Shown in pieces: positions 47,205 to 57,657 of a stretch of DNA of 64,000 nucleotides. The number at the start of each line of letters is the position of its first letter. The first letter of the stretch is position 1. The DNA comes from Brucella cytisi. GTDB lineage: Bacteria; Pseudomonadota; Alphaproteobacteria; Rhizobiales; Rhizobiaceae. The translations under genes and the position numbers were made by a program. Below the pieces are notes generated by a model, which worked only from the letters and a program-made list of their open reading frames with translations, made no database searches and was not told the origin of the DNA. The stretch lies in contig JAAVLQ010000002.1 of assembly GCA_012103075.1 (NCBI GenBank), forward strand, positions 186,001 through 250,000, read 5' to 3'.

Positions 47205-48053
47205 ATGGCTAGCATTCTTACAAATTCGTCGGCTCTGACCGCTCTCCAGACGCTTTCCTCGACCAACAAGGCACTGGAATCGACCCAGAACCGTATCTCG
47301 ACCGGCCTCCGCATTTCGGAAGCTTCGGACAATGCTTCGTACTGGTCCATCGCGACGTCGATGAAGTCCGACAACAAGGCCAACTCGGCTGTTCAGGACG
47401 CTCTCGGCCTCGGCGCAGGCAAGGTCGATACCGCTTATTCCGCGATCAACAAGATCCGTGAATCGGTTGACGACATCAAGACCAAGCTTGTTTCGGCTCT
47501 GGGTGCAAGCACGGAAGACAAGACCAAGATCGAAACTGAAATCAAGTCGATCGTTTCCAACATCAACTCTGCTCTCAGCAATGCCAATTACGCTGGTTCC
47601 AACCTGCTGAACGGCCCGACCGCCGATCTCGACGTTGTTGCTTCGTACAATCGTTCTGGTGCTACCGTCACGGTTGACAAGATCACCGTTGCCGCTGCCG
47701 ACACCGATGCGAAGACCATGGTCGCTACGATCGTGGGTACGGGTTTCTTCACTTCCGGCTCGGACGACGCTGCTATCGGCACGGCTCTGAACACGGTTGA
47801 AACCGCTCTTGCTTCGCTGGCTACCGGCGCAGCGACCCTCGGTGCAGCCAAGTCGCAGATCGACAGCCAGAAGAGCTTCCTGTCGGGTCTTCAGGACTCC
47901 ATTGAAAAGGGCGTTGGCACGCTCGTAGACGCTGACATGAACAAGGAATCGGCACGTCTGTCGGCTCTGCAGGTTCAGCAGCAGCTCGGCGTTCAGGCTC
48001 TGTCGATTGCCAACTCGTCGAACCAGTCGATCCTGTCGCTGTTCCGCGGCTAA
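47205..48053 (+). CDS. fliC: Flagellin FliC
   Basis: Intact 282-residue filament protein. The N-terminal D0/D1 region reads ILTNSSALTALQTLSSTNKA with NRISTGLRISEASDNASYW. A short central domain follows, and the C-terminal D0 is SALQVQQQLGVQALSIANSS ending SILSLFRG. It lacks an extended hypervariable domain, as in Brucella and some rhizobial flagellins; the TLR5-recognition region is of the alphaproteobacterial divergent type. Monocistronic: upstream leader and downstream terminator isolate it from fliP and fliF. Confidence 0.97.
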   Translation: MASILTNSSALTALQTLSSTNKALESTQNRISTGLRISEASDNASYWSIATSMKSDNKANSAVQDALGLGAGKVDTAYSAINKIRESVDDIKTKLVSALGASTEDKTKIETEIKSIVSNINSALSNANYAGSNLLNGPTADLDVVASYNRSGATVTVDKITVAAADTDAKTMVATIVGTGFFTSGSDDAAIGTALNTVETALASLATGAATLGAAKSQIDSQKSFLSGLQDSIEKGVGTLVDADMNKESARLSALQVQQQLGVQALSIANSSNQSILSLFRG

Positions 48054-48076
48054 TCATAACTGAGTAGACAGCAAGG

Positions 48077-48196
48077 GGCGCCGGGTTGCCGGCGCTCGCG
48101 AGTTCTCAGGTAAATCAGGGGTTCGCATCCGAACCGACCTGATCGGATCGGATGTCTTTGGGCGGAAAACGGGGCGCGGGATTTATTCCGCGCCCC
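48077..48196 (+). terminator. fliC terminator region (two hairpins)
   Basis: A first hairpin GCGCCGG-GTTG-CCGGCGC lies at 48077-48094. A second, stronger one is GGGGCGCGG (48171-48179) with CCGCGCCCC (48188-48196), followed by AATTCTTTT. The second is the likely intrinsic terminator of fliC. Confidence 0.8.
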
Positions 48197-48221
48197 AATT
48201 CTTTTGCGCTCATTTCTGTAT

Positions 48222-48371
48222 TAAAGCGTGTCGCGTTTTATCGTACTCTTACGACCCGCTTTAAACTTTTGTTTTATGCATGTCTTTATCCCATCGTAGC
48301 GGGACCAGAAATCAGTCCAGTGGACTGATTCCCCCCGAAGGCGGTTCTCACTTTTGGGAGACATGCATTAG
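48222..48371. repeat. Composite palindromic repeat between fliC and fliF
   Basis: Two nested inverted repeats fill this gap: TTAAAGCG (48222) with CGCTTTAA (48258), and ATGCATGTCT (from 48276) with AGACATGCAT near 48360-48370. Inside the second lies a perfect 19-base palindrome ATCAGTCCAGTGGACTGAT (48311-48329). It resembles a Bru-RS-family element with an insertion. It precedes the fliF operon and is part of the 383 bases without a gene. Confidence 0.7.
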
Positions 48372-48436
48372 AAAGCGCTTGCTTCATCAGCCGCCACTTT
48401 CGCGCAAGCTTCGCGGGCTAGTTTGCATCCATCATT

Positions 48437-50192
48437 ATGGCGGTGGTGTGGATGCAGCAGAATTTCCAGCAATTGATCGAACAGCTCAAGGGTACGCTCG
48501 GCAAGCTCGGCGCGCGAAAACTCATCGCGCTCGGACTGGTGGGCGCGGCACTCATGGGCGCGATCCTCTATACGAGCATCTATCTGAGCCGCCCATCCTA
48601 CGAGACGCTCTATGTCGGCCTTTCGCGTGACGACGTGAACCGCATGGGCCTTGCGCTCGGTGAAGCAGGCATTCCTTTCGACGTGAAGGCTGACGGCTCG
48701 TCCATCCTCGTGCCCATCGGCAAGGCTGAAAATGCCCGCATGTATCTGGCTGAAAAGGGCCTGCCGACCTCGAACAATGCCGGTTACGAGCTGTTCGACA
48801 ATATGGGTTCGCTCGGCCTCACCTCGTTTATGCAGGAAATCACCCGCGTGCGTGCGCTTGAAGGCGAAATCGCCCGAACCATCCGGGCCATTCGTGGTGT
48901 GAAAGCCGCGCGCGTTCACATAGTCATGGCAGAAAAAGGCTCGTTCCGTCGCGGCGATCAGAAGCCGTCCGCCTCGGTCGTCATCCGCGCCGAAGGCGGC
49001 TTTGCTGCCGAATCCGCACAGTCCATCCGCCAGCTGGTCGCCGCTGCCGTTCCGTCGCTTGATGCTTCCGCCGTCACTGTTCTCGACACCAACGGTCGTC
49101 TGCTGGCATCGGCTGGCGAAGCTGCCAATGGCGCAGCCCTCATGACCGCCTCGCTGGAACAGCAGGTTGCAGGCAATGTGGATGACAGCATCCGCAAGGC
49201 GCTGGCGCCTTATCTTGGCATCGGCCATTTCCAGACAAGCGTTCAGGCCGTACTCGATACGGACCGCCGCCAGATCAACGAGACGACCTACGATCCTGAA
49301 TCCCGCGTTGAGCGTTCCGTACGTGTTGTCCGTGAAAGCGGCGATTCCCGCAACAATCGTAACGACAATGCAACCGGTGTGGAACAGAACATTCCGCAGG
49401 AAGAAATCCAGAACCGCAACGGCGAAAGCTCGACGGAAAAGACCGACCGCCGCGAGGAACTGACCAATTACGAAAATGAACAGCAAGACGGTCTCCACCG
49501 TCAGCGATGGCTATGCCGTCAAGCGGTTGTCCATTGCCGTGGTCATCGATCAGGCGCGCCTTCTGGAAACTGCGGGTACCACGCCGCCGCCTGCCAATTT
49601 CGTCGATCAGCAGATCACCAAGATCCGCGACCTCGTTGCAACGGCTGCCGGTCTCAATGCGGATCGCGGTGATGTCATCAATGTGACGGCGGTAAACTTC
49701 CTCGACCCTGCCGGTGCCGATATGGAGCCGGTCTCCACGCCGTGGACTGATACTGTGCTTCGCCAGAGCGGCTCCTATGTCAATGCGCTTGCAATCCTTG
49801 CCGCCGTTGGTCTCCTGATCTGGTTCGGTCTGCGTCCGCTGCTGCGTGACCAGAATGCCAAGCCAACCGGCACGGAAGTGGCCGTCCGCGAAACGAGTGA
49901 AGTGGCAATGCCGAATTTCGTCGGCGGTCAGGCGGCTGGTGAAGGCGTGCAGGCTGTCATCGGTGGGCCGGAGGCCTATGCCGATCAGATGAAGACCAGC
50001 CTCAGCGATCTTCGCCAGCGCATGCGCATGCCTGCCAAGCTACGTCTGGAGCAGATGATCGACATGGATGAGGAGCGCGTCGCCTCCATTCTCAAGCAGT
50101 GGATTCACGAAACCGCCGCCAGCCGCGAAGCCCAACCATTGAGGGAATCGGCCGTAAAGGCTTCGGCCATGCCGGAGCTTGAGGCGGCCTGA
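48437..50192 (+). CDS. fliF: Flagellar MS-ring protein FliF (one frameshift near 49477)
   Basis: About 584-residue ring protein that houses the export gate. TM1 is IALGLVGAALMGAILYTSIY. Ring-building motifs include RPSYETLYVGLSRDDVNRMG, NAGYELFDNMGSLGLTSFMQ and KAARVHIVMAEKGSFRRGDQ. After the break at AAAA near 49475-49478 (NYE then MNSKTVSTVSDGYAVKRLSI), the second TM (SYVNALAILAAVGLLIWFGL) and C-terminal FliG-binding tail follow. ATG 48437 or the internal ATG 48452 may start it. It heads the fliF-fliH-motB-motC-fliK operon. Confidence 0.93.
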
Positions 50193-50194
50193 CG

Positions 50195-50899
50195 ATGAGC
50201 GCGCTTTCCCTCCCGTTATCTTCCCGACTTTTCGACCCATCATATCGAGGATGAGGCGATCGAGATCATTGCTGCGCCTGCGCCGCAGATGCCGCTGAAA
50301 GACACACCCCCGCCGCAGGCAGGCGGCGATGGAGCGAAGCGTCCCGTTTCGGCTGAGAAAGCCGCCGCTGCCGAGCAGGCCGAAGTCGCCGCCATCATCG
50401 CCATCGAGGAAGAAAAGCGCCCGCATTCGAAGCAGGGCGTGAGGACGGCCACCGGGAAGCCCGTGCGCTTTACGAAGCTGAAAAGACGCGGCTTTTGCGC
50501 GAGCATGAGGCCGAGATCGAGACATTGCGCGCTGCATTTTCGCGTGAGCAGGCCTTGCTCTTGGCGGGTAGTCTGACCGAAGCGCTGACCGCGCTTGAAC
50601 GAAACTTTTCCGGTCAGATCGCCGAAATCCTGATGCCTTTGCTGGCGGAAAAGATGGAGCGTGAGGCGGTCGCGGAATTTGCGCGGCGCATTGCGGCACT
50701 GGCGCTCGATGGCGAAGCACCGGAAATCTCCGGTCCGGCGCGACTGATTGCACCGCTTCGCGATCATGCGGCTCTGCTGCCGTCAGGTTGCCGGTTTTCA
50801 GAAACCGGGGCGGAAGAACTTTCCTTTTCCTTTGGCGACCGGAAGCTTGAAACGCGCATCGCGCCGCTTCTTGAAGAATTGAAGGCTGCGGTTCAATGA
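50195..50899 (+). CDS. FliH-like flagellar export protein (two frameshifts)
   Basis: About 234 residues. ATG 50195 gives MSALSLP; a break near 50213 changes to RYLPDFSTHHIEDEAIEIIA, and another near 50432 joins EEEKR to AAFEAGREDGHREARALYEA, a FliH/YscL-like Glu/Ala/Gly-rich coil. The C-terminal domain (LLAGSLTEALTALERNFSGQ and onward) resembles the FliH ATPase-binding region. FliH regulates FliI and anchors it to the C ring. The name is inferred from position and composition, so it carries moderate confidence. It overlaps motB by four bases. Confidence 0.7.
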
Positions 50900-52011
50900 G
50901 CATTGATCCCGAAACCAAACGTGAGATCATCATTGTTCGCCGGGGCGGGCACGACGACCATGACAGCCATCATGGTGGCGTGTGGAAGATCGCCTATGCC
51001 GACTTCATGACTGCAATGATGGCCTTCTTCCTCGTCATGTGGCTCATCAATGCCGCCAATGAGGAAACCAAGGCAGCGGTTGCCAGCTATTTCAACCCCG
51101 TCAAGCTGATAGACCGGCATTCAAGCTCCAAGGGCGTGCAGGATGTCGAGGAAAAAGACGGCAAGGTTCGCTATGAGAGCGACCAGAAGATCGAAAACAG
51201 CACGAAGGTCATCAACGATACGACGGTTGCGCCGCCAAGCGACGGGAAGAGCGCCAGCTTTTCCGCGAACCCTATGCGGTCCTCTCGGAACTGGCTCATG
51301 AAACCGGTGTTCTGCAGAACCAGTCGGCCAAGGGCGATGGCGGTACCTCGCAATCCGGTCCGGCAACGGGTGCCGAAGGCGGTGAAGCCTATCGCGATCC
51401 GTTCAGCCCGGATTACTGGTCGAGCAAAGCTGTCGAAGACCTGACCCCGCCCGATGCTGCGCCTGCCACGCCACCCAAGCCGGAAGCAGCCCGGGCGAAG
51501 CCGGAAGAGGCTGCAAAACCCGCGGAAACGCAGGAACAGTTGATTGCCGACCTGAAAAAGGCGGCTGAGGGCGAAGCCGAGAAAGAAGGCGCTGAGGCGA
51601 AGAAAGCCGAGCCAATGCCCGATGTGACGGTCGTTCCGGTCGATGGCGGTGTGATGATCCAGCTCACCGACAAGATCGATTATGGCATGTTCACCATCGG
51701 CTCGGCCAAAGCCGGATGCCCGCGTGGTGCAGATGCTGGAGCGTATAGCGCAGGTGATTTCCCGCCAGCCGGGTGAAGTCATCATCAGTGGGCATACGGA
51801 TGCGCGCCCGTTCAAGAGCGCGACCTATGATAACTGGCGTCTGTCTTCGGCGCGGGCGCAGATGGCTTATTACATGCTGGTTCGCGGCGGGCTCGATGAA
51901 AAGCGTGTGCTGCGCGTTGAAGGCTATGCAGACCGCCAGCCCAAGAACGCCAGCGATCCGAATGCGGCTGAAAACCGCCGCATCGATATTTTCCTGAAAT
52001 CCGCTCCATGA
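50896..52011 (+). CDS. motB: Flagellar motor stator protein MotB (two frameshifts)
   Basis: About 371-residue stator. The N-terminal helix contains the proton-binding Asp36 in YADFMTAMMAFFLVMW. A break near 51255 joins SDGKS to QLFREPYAVLSELAHETG; a long Pro/Ala/Glu-rich linker typical of Rhizobiales MotB follows. A second break near 51712 joins TIGSAKP to DARVVQMLERIAQVISRQ. The OmpA-like domain has the peptidoglycan-binding HTDARPF and ENRRIDIFL. The two changes cancel. The stop overlaps the motC start by four bases. Confidence 0.93.
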
Positions 52012-53302
52012 TGCAGCTCGCCATGCGCTCTTTGCTGGCATGTGTTGCAGGCTTCTCCCTGATGGGAGCGGCCTATCCAGTCTTTGCGCAAACGCAGGCA
52101 CCGGCTGAGACCCGCGCGCTGCCGGTGCTGGAGCCTTACAAGCTCGTGCGTTCGCTGCGCATGCTGCAGGATCAGGTCGTCGCCGGAAAACCGGAAGCAG
52201 TGGTGATGCTGAACAAGCTTCTGGGCTTTGTCAGCGCGGATATGGGCCGAGCTTCGAATGACGTCTGGAGCAATCCGGAAAATGTCTACGCGGCGATCAT
52301 CTATCTCTTCAACGGCGGCAATCCGGAAGCGGTGCGCAAGGTTCTTGCCGACCTCAAGACGGATGCGGTGCCGCCGGAGCTGGTCAAGGGCGCATTGGCC
52401 TATGCTTCCGGCCAGACGATCGAAGTCGTGAAGCTTTTCTCGGTGCCGCTTTCGCGTGATGTTCCGGCGGAACTGAAGGCATCCATCGTGCTTGTCACCG
52501 CCAGCCAGATGACCGCCTTCGACCCAGCGACGGCCTTGATGCGGCTTGATCAGGTGCGGCTCGATGCGCCGGGCACCTTGTTTGAGGAAGCCGCAATCCG
52601 CCGTTCGATGCCGATTGCGGCCAAGCTCGGCGATGCCGACAAGATCAGGCTCCTGTCGCGCAACTATCTCCAGCGCTTTCCGCGTTCGCCCTATATGCGT
52701 GATTTCATGGCGCAATTTGTTGATGCTGCGGTGAAACTCAACGACCGTATCGGCAATGCGGAGCTGGCAAAACTGATCGGCTCTGCTGATCCGGTGATGC
52801 AATATTCGCTTTATCTGCAAATCGCGCGCGGTGCGCTCGTTGATGGCCAGACGGAACGGGCGCGTTTCATGTCGGCAGAGGCGAAGAAACTTGCTGACAG
52901 ACTGAAGGCCGACCCTACCCGCGCCAATCTTTATGCGGCGGCAAGCGGTGTGGCTTCGGATTCGGCGGGCAGTGCGCTGCGTGAACTGTCGCAGATTTCA
53001 CCCGACAAATTGCAGGAGCGTGACCGGAAATTGTTGAAGGCCGCTGAAGCGGTCGGCACGGTGGTTACACGCACTCCAGATGCTTTGCCGCCTGCAAAAC
53101 CCGCTCTCACCGAACGGGATGTGCCGCCAATGGCAGTGGCGGATTCGCAGGAGCATGAGGCCGTAAAACCTGAGCCGACCCCGGCGGCGGCTAGCATGAA
53201 GCCGGTCAAAACCAGCCGGAAGATGATTTGCAGAAAACGATGGAAGATGCGCGGCGCAAGCTCGCCGAGATCGATGCCTTGCTAGGAAAGACCGTTCAAT
53301 GA
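52008..53302 (+). CDS. motC: Periplasmic motility protein MotC (one frameshift near 53216)
   Basis: About 431 residues, matching the Rhizobiaceae periplasmic motor protein MotC. It has a signal peptide (LLACVAGFSLMGAAYPVFAQ) and helical repeats (for example NPEAVRKVLADLKTDAVPPE). It stabilises MotB and depends on MotE. A break near 53216 joins MKPVKTS to EDDLQKTMEDARRKLAEIDA and the end at 53302. Both neighbours overlap, giving the Rhizobiales motB-motC-fliK order. Confidence 0.9.
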
Positions 53303-54547
53303 GCATTGATATTTTGCTGAATTCCACAAGCCGACTTGCTTCGCTCGCCCGAAATTCGGGTCCTTCCCGTGCAAAAGCCGAGGGCGAGGCACAGGATAAT
53401 GCTGACCCGGCAAAATTGTTCAGTTCGCTTCTCGAAAAGCCTCATGGCAAGGTCGAAAAGAAGAGCGACAGCGAAGCCAATGCGGGTTCGGACGAGACAG
53501 AGGCGAAGGATGAGGAAGGTTCAAAGCCGGTCGCTCTGTTTGCCCTGCCACAAAATCTCCTTTCTTTGGACGCTTCTTCGCCTGAATTGAAGGGGAAAAT
53601 CACAGTTTTTCCACGCCGAATACTGCAAAAACGACACAAATGCCCCCGATCCGCTTTCTGCCTTACTTAAAGACATCGATCCGAAACAGGTCGAGGGGCA
53701 GGGGCGCGAGCTGCAGGCCGATCTGAAGAAGCGTACGCCTGAAACAGTGCCTTCGAAGGCCGCGGCAATCCCAACGGCCAGCACCAAACCGGATCAAGCA
53801 ATCAATCAGGACGCACCGAAGGCTACCGGCGACAATCAAGCCGAAAACGCTCCAGACGATCTCGCCAGCCTTCTGAAAACTGATAAGGGGTCGGCACAGC
53901 AGCAGTCGGGTCAAATGCCTGACAGAACCGATATCCAGCAGCAGCCACCCGCAAAGGGTAACGCGCCTGCAGACATCAAGGCAGCCACCACGCCATCGCA
54001 GGCAGCAGCCCGGATAGCCGACATTCAGGTGGTTTCCGAGCGCAGCTTCGGCACGGTCAAGACCTTGCAGATCAGGCTCGATCCGGTTGAGCTTGGAGCG
54101 GTGACGGCGCGTATCCGTGTGGCATCGGAAGGTATCGAGGTGCATCTCGTCGCTGAAAAGACCCATGCGGCGGAGGCGCTCGCCGCTGACCGCTCGATGA
54201 TTGAGAAAGCACTGAAAGCGGCAGGTATCGCAGACGATGCGAAAATTTCAGTGACCGTCGCTGACCGCAACGCGGCGGGTGCGGTGCAGCAGGCGCAGGC
54301 ATCGCAGAATGCGGGCCAGCAACAGGCGAGTGGCCAGCAACCGTGTCAGCAGCAGGCGTTCAACATGCAGCTAGGCTTCGACGGGCGTAACGGTACTCAG
54401 GCACAGGCCAATCTTACGGGTGGTGAGGGCAGGCAGAATGGCGAATCCGGTCAGGCAGGACGTGAGCGTTCAGACATGCAAACCGCTCACGACAACGGGC
54501 ACGGCATTTCTCGCAATGATGGTCGCAGTCGCGGCCCGGTTGTCTGA
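53299..54547 (+). CDS. fliK: Flagellar hook-length control protein FliK (two frameshifts)
   Basis: About 416 residues after repair. It has a low-complexity Ala/Gln/Lys-rich N-terminal ruler and a conserved C-terminal switch domain: LQIRLDPVELGAVTARIRVA and VHLVAEKTHAAEALAADRSM are FliK signatures. The frame is lost near 53598 and again by about 53640; two missing bases would restore NAPDPLSALLKDIDPKQVEG. It measures hook length and signals FlhB to switch export. It shares its 3' end with the next gene, a lytic transglycosylase, which begins about 110 bases before its stop. Confidence 0.87.
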
Positions 54548-55058
54548 TAGCAATTCTGCCTACGCCGAAAATATCTGCGAGCGTGAAATGCACCGGGCAT
54601 CCGCCCGCTACGACGTGCCGCTCGGCATACTCTACGCGGTCGGCCTCACGGAAACCGGTCGCAGGAACTCGCTGCAACCTTATGCAATGAATATTGAAGG
54701 CCGCGCCGAATTCATGCCGTCGCAGATGGCGGCGGTGAGACGCTTCGAGCAAGTGCGGGCCGAAGGTGCGAAGCTGGTCGATCTCGGTTGCATGCAGATC
54801 AACTACTATTATCACGGCAAGGAATTTCCATCGGTCGCTGCGATGCTGATGCCAAGCCTCAATGTCGATTATGCGGCGCGTTTTCTGCGGCAGCTCCGAC
54901 AGCGCGAAGGCAACTGGACGATGGCGGTTGCGCGCTATCACGCAGGCCCGAACAACGACCCTGCCCAGAAGCGTTATGTCTGTCGCGTGATGACGAATAT
55001 GGTCGCCACCGGTTTCGGAAACTGGACGCCACAGGCCCGAAGCTTCTGTTTCGGCTGA
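54438..55058 (+). CDS. Flagellar-operon lytic transglycosylase
   Basis: Intact 206-residue secreted muramidase-like protein overlapping the fliK end. ATG 54438 gives a signal peptide (GTAFLAMMVAVAARLSDSNS ending near AYA); ATG 54516 would shorten it. The SLT domain reads CEREMHRASARYDVPLGILY, catalytic Glu in GLTETG, then GCMQINYYYH and AVARYHAGP. It probably opens peptidoglycan for rod passage, a job FlgJ does in enterics; no flgJ is present. A counterpart sits at this position in rhizobial flagellar clusters. Confidence 0.85.
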   Translation: MANPVRQDVSVQTCKPLTTTGTAFLAMMVAVAARLSDSNSAYAENICEREMHRASARYDVPLGILYAVGLTETGRRNSLQPYAMNIEGRAEFMPSQMAAVRRFEQVRAEGAKLVDLGCMQINYYYHGKEFPSVAAMLMPSLNVDYAARFLRQLRQREGNWTMAVARYHAGPNNDPAQKRYVCRVMTNMVATGFGNWTPQARSFCFG

Positions 55059-55400
55059 ACAGGAATCCCTTGGTATTTTACAGGTTGTAACAGAACGTCA
55101 TCCACATCTGGCTTGACGATGTTCAACTTATGATTGTTGTACCCGATGGGCGCTGAATTAGCACGTAGATTTTTAAGCCCTTGTAAAGAATCGTAAAAGT
55201 TCGTGAGCCGTTAACATCTGGTTAAGGTTCTTACGGCTAAAGAGGTAGGCGCATTGCAATCAGTGCGATTCCCATTAAATTAGAATACACTAAATTGCCT
55301 CCCAATATATTGTGGGCAACTAATTGCCATTGTTGCTGATTCCTCCTGCCAGTTATTCCTATCGTGCTTGGGCTAACATATTGATTCGGAAGGCGGGCCG
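55059..55400. promoter_or_regulatory. ftcR upstream region
   Basis: 342 bases with no gene. It contains a full CtrA-type site at 55211-55225 and an AT-rich stretch (55270-55320). The first half holds several near-repeats of GTAAA/GTTAA. The ftcR ribosome-binding site (GGAAGGCGGG) lies at 55388-55397. Confidence 0.65.
55211..55225 (+). promoter_or_regulatory. CtrA-type binding site TTAA-N7-TTAA upstream of ftcR
   Basis: TTAACATCTGGTTAA matches the canonical full CtrA box TTAA-N7-TTAA exactly. It is 176 bases upstream of the ftcR start in non-coding DNA. CtrA is the cell-cycle master regulator of alphaproteobacteria and controls flagellar genes in many of them. Confidence 0.7.
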
Positions 55401-56088
55401 ATGATTGTTGTCGTAGACGACAGAGAAATAGTGACTGAAGGATACTCTTCCCCGGTTCGGTCGCGAAGGCATCACGACAACAGGTTTTACCCCTACCGAT
55501 TTCGACGAGTGGGTCGAGAGCGTTCCACAACAGGATATTATGGCTGTCGAAGCGTTTCTGATCGGCGAATGTGCGGATCAGCATCGCCTTCCGGCCCGGA
55601 TTCGTGAACGCTGCAAGGCGCCCGTCATCGCCGTCAACGATCGCCCCTCGCTTGAACATACACTTGAGCTGTTTCAATCCGGGGTTGACGATGTTGTTCG
55701 CAAACCGGTGCACGTTCGTGAAATCCTTGCACGCATCAATGCGATCCGCCGCCGCGCAGGCGCGTCAGCTACTTCCAACGACAGCGGCACTGAGCTCGGC
55801 CCGATCCGTGTTTTCTCCGATGGTCGTGATCCGCAGATCAATGGCATCGACTTTCCGCTGCCGCGCCGGGAGCGCCGCATCCTCGAATACTTGATCGCCA
55901 ATCGCGGCCGCCGCCTGAACAAGGCGCAGATTTTCAGTGCGATCTACGGCATCTTCGACAGTGAAGTTGAAGAGAACGTCGTTGAAAGCCATATCAGCAA
56001 GTTGCGTAAAAGAAAGCTGCGCGAGCAGATGGGTTTCGATCCGATCGATTCCAAGCGCTTCCTCGGCTACTGCATCAATATCGAGTGA
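55401..56088 (+). CDS. ftcR: FtcR/Rem-type flagellar master regulator (one frameshift near 55452)
   Basis: About 228-residue OmpR-type regulator matching Brucella FtcR and Sinorhizobium Rem, which switch on flagellar genes. The N-terminal receiver starts [17 protein letters not shown]; a break in CCCCGG near 55452 continues as [20 protein letters not shown]. The expected phospho-acceptor Asp after beta3 is not obvious ([10 protein letters not shown]), so it may be a phosphorylation-independent receiver. The winged HTH ([20 protein letters not shown] and [14 protein letters not shown]) is intact. One extra residue is inserted at RKRKL relative to the RKKL I recall. Confidence 0.92.
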
Positions 56089-56117
56089 TATTGCTGCATT
56101 CCATAATCCCCAGTATC

Positions 56118-56154
56118 GCGATTTCGAGCACATTTGCGGACTTCCGAAATCGCG
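56118..56154. other. Hairpin downstream of ftcR
   Basis: CGCGATTTC and GAAATCGCG pair across a 19-base loop immediately after ftcR, about 30 bases past its stop. No T run follows, so it is a possible 3' stabiliser or weak terminator in the 244-base gap before flgE. Confidence 0.55.
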
Positions 56155-56332
56155 CCTGTCCCCTCAGTAAAAGCGTAGAAAATCCCGAGGCTACAGTTTC
56201 ACGCAAGCGTGGTCCATTAGCTTTACCGCGGATGATTGGGTCGGTGTGCCGATTCAGTCGCTCGGTTTTACGAATTCCAGCCCGATAGTTTCGGACTTTG
56301 AGCTGGTTGCTACAACTAATCAGGAGCTGCCA

Positions 56333-57526
56333 ATGAGCCTCTACGGTATGATGCGGACCGGTGTTTCGGGAATGAACGCGCAGGCGAACCGCCTGTCGGC
56401 GGTCGCTGACAACATCGCGAATGCGAGCACCGTCGGTTACAAGCGTGCGGAAACCCAGTTTTCGTCGCTCGTTCTGCCCAGCACTGGCGGACAGTATAAT
56501 TCCGGCAGCGTTCTGACTGATGTTCGTTACGGCATTTCCGACCCGGGGCGGCATCCGCTCCACATCGTCCACGACAGACCTTGCCATCGACGGCAACGGC
56601 TATTTTGTGGTGCAGGGAGCGGACGGCTCGACCTTCCTGACCCGGGCTGGCTCCTTCGTTCCCGACAAGAACGGTAATCTGGTCAACTCAGCCGGCTATT
56701 ATCTGTTGGGCGCGGGCCCGAACGACCCGGCTGGCGCCCTGACGGTTCCCGGTTTGAACATCATCAACGTCAACAGCGCCGCACTTCCTGCCGAGGCCAG
56801 CACGTCGGGCAACTTCACCGTTAATTTGCCGTCTACCGATCAGGTCCCGGCAGCCGGCGAGTTCAATCACAAGACGTCGCTGATTTCCTATAATGACAAG
56901 GGAGAGAAGATCACGCTCGACGTCTATTTCACCAAGACCGGTGCGGATGAATGGAGCGTTACGGTCAAGAATGCTGCTGACGATGCAGTGGTCGGTGGTC
57001 CGACGACGCTGACATTCGATCCGACAACGGGCGACATGACGTCTGCCGGTGGTATTGCGGTCGATCTTGGACCCTATGGCGGTCAGAACCTCAATCTCAA
57101 TCTGGGTGCATCCACGCAGCGCGCCGGTGACTACACCATTTCGCAGGCGCAAATTAATGGTCAGGCACCATCTGCGGTCAAGGGCGTGGATGTGGCCAAT
57201 GACGGTTCGGTCGTCGCCATCTACGAAAACGGCACGCAGAAGGTTCTGGCGCGCATTCCGCTGGCCAATGTGGCAAGCCCTGATCGTATGACGGTTGTGA
57301 GCGGCAATGTGTTCCTGCCGAGCGCGGACTCGGGCGATGTCCGCCTCGGTTTCCCACAGAGCGACGGCATGGGCAAGGTCATGTCGGGCACGTTGGAGGA
57401 ATCCAACGCCGATATCGCGCAGGAACTGACCGACATGATCGAGGCGCAGCGCAGTTATACGGCCAATTCGAAAGTCTTCAGACCGGTTCTGAACTGATGG
57501 ACGTGCTGGTCAATCTGAAGAGATAA
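56333..57526 (+). CDS. flgE: Flagellar hook protein FlgE (two frameshifts)
   Basis: About 397 residues. MSLYGMMRTGVSGMNAQANR with ADNIANASTVGYKRAETQFS is the hook signature. A break at GGGG near 56545-56548 (three G expected) precedes GIRSTSSTTDLAIDGNGYFV. The C-terminal helix QELTDMIEAQRSYTANSKVF continues after a second break near 57479 as QTGSELMDVLVNLKR, ending at 57526. The two changes cancel, keeping normal length. It is preceded by CAGGAG and probably under FtcR control. Confidence 0.92.
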
Positions 57527-57567
57527 ACTGGACTGTTGCGGGCGAGGGTGAAAAGCCTTTCCCGGAA

Positions 57568-57645
57568 CTAGTGGATTGAATTTGACGTTTGAATCCCGAC
57601 TGAATGAGATGCTGTTTCAAACGTCAAATTCGAAAAATCCACTAG
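57568..57645. repeat. CTAGTGG palindromic element, copy A
   Basis: Outer arms CTAGTGGATT (57568-57577) and AATCCACTAG (57636-57645); inner arms AATTTGACGTTTGAA (57579-57593) and TTCAAACGTCAAATT (57616-57630). Together they form a hairpin of about 25 bp around a central loop. It shares its outer CTAGTGG terminus with copy B. Confidence 0.85.
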
Positions 57646-57657
57646 ATACATGAAGTT

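Noticed and set aside
48222..48371. The repeat region before fliF as a riboswitch.
   Set aside because: Its nested palindromes resemble dispersed intergenic repeats elsewhere in the window, and no ligand-type motif or downstream terminator/antiterminator pair was visible.
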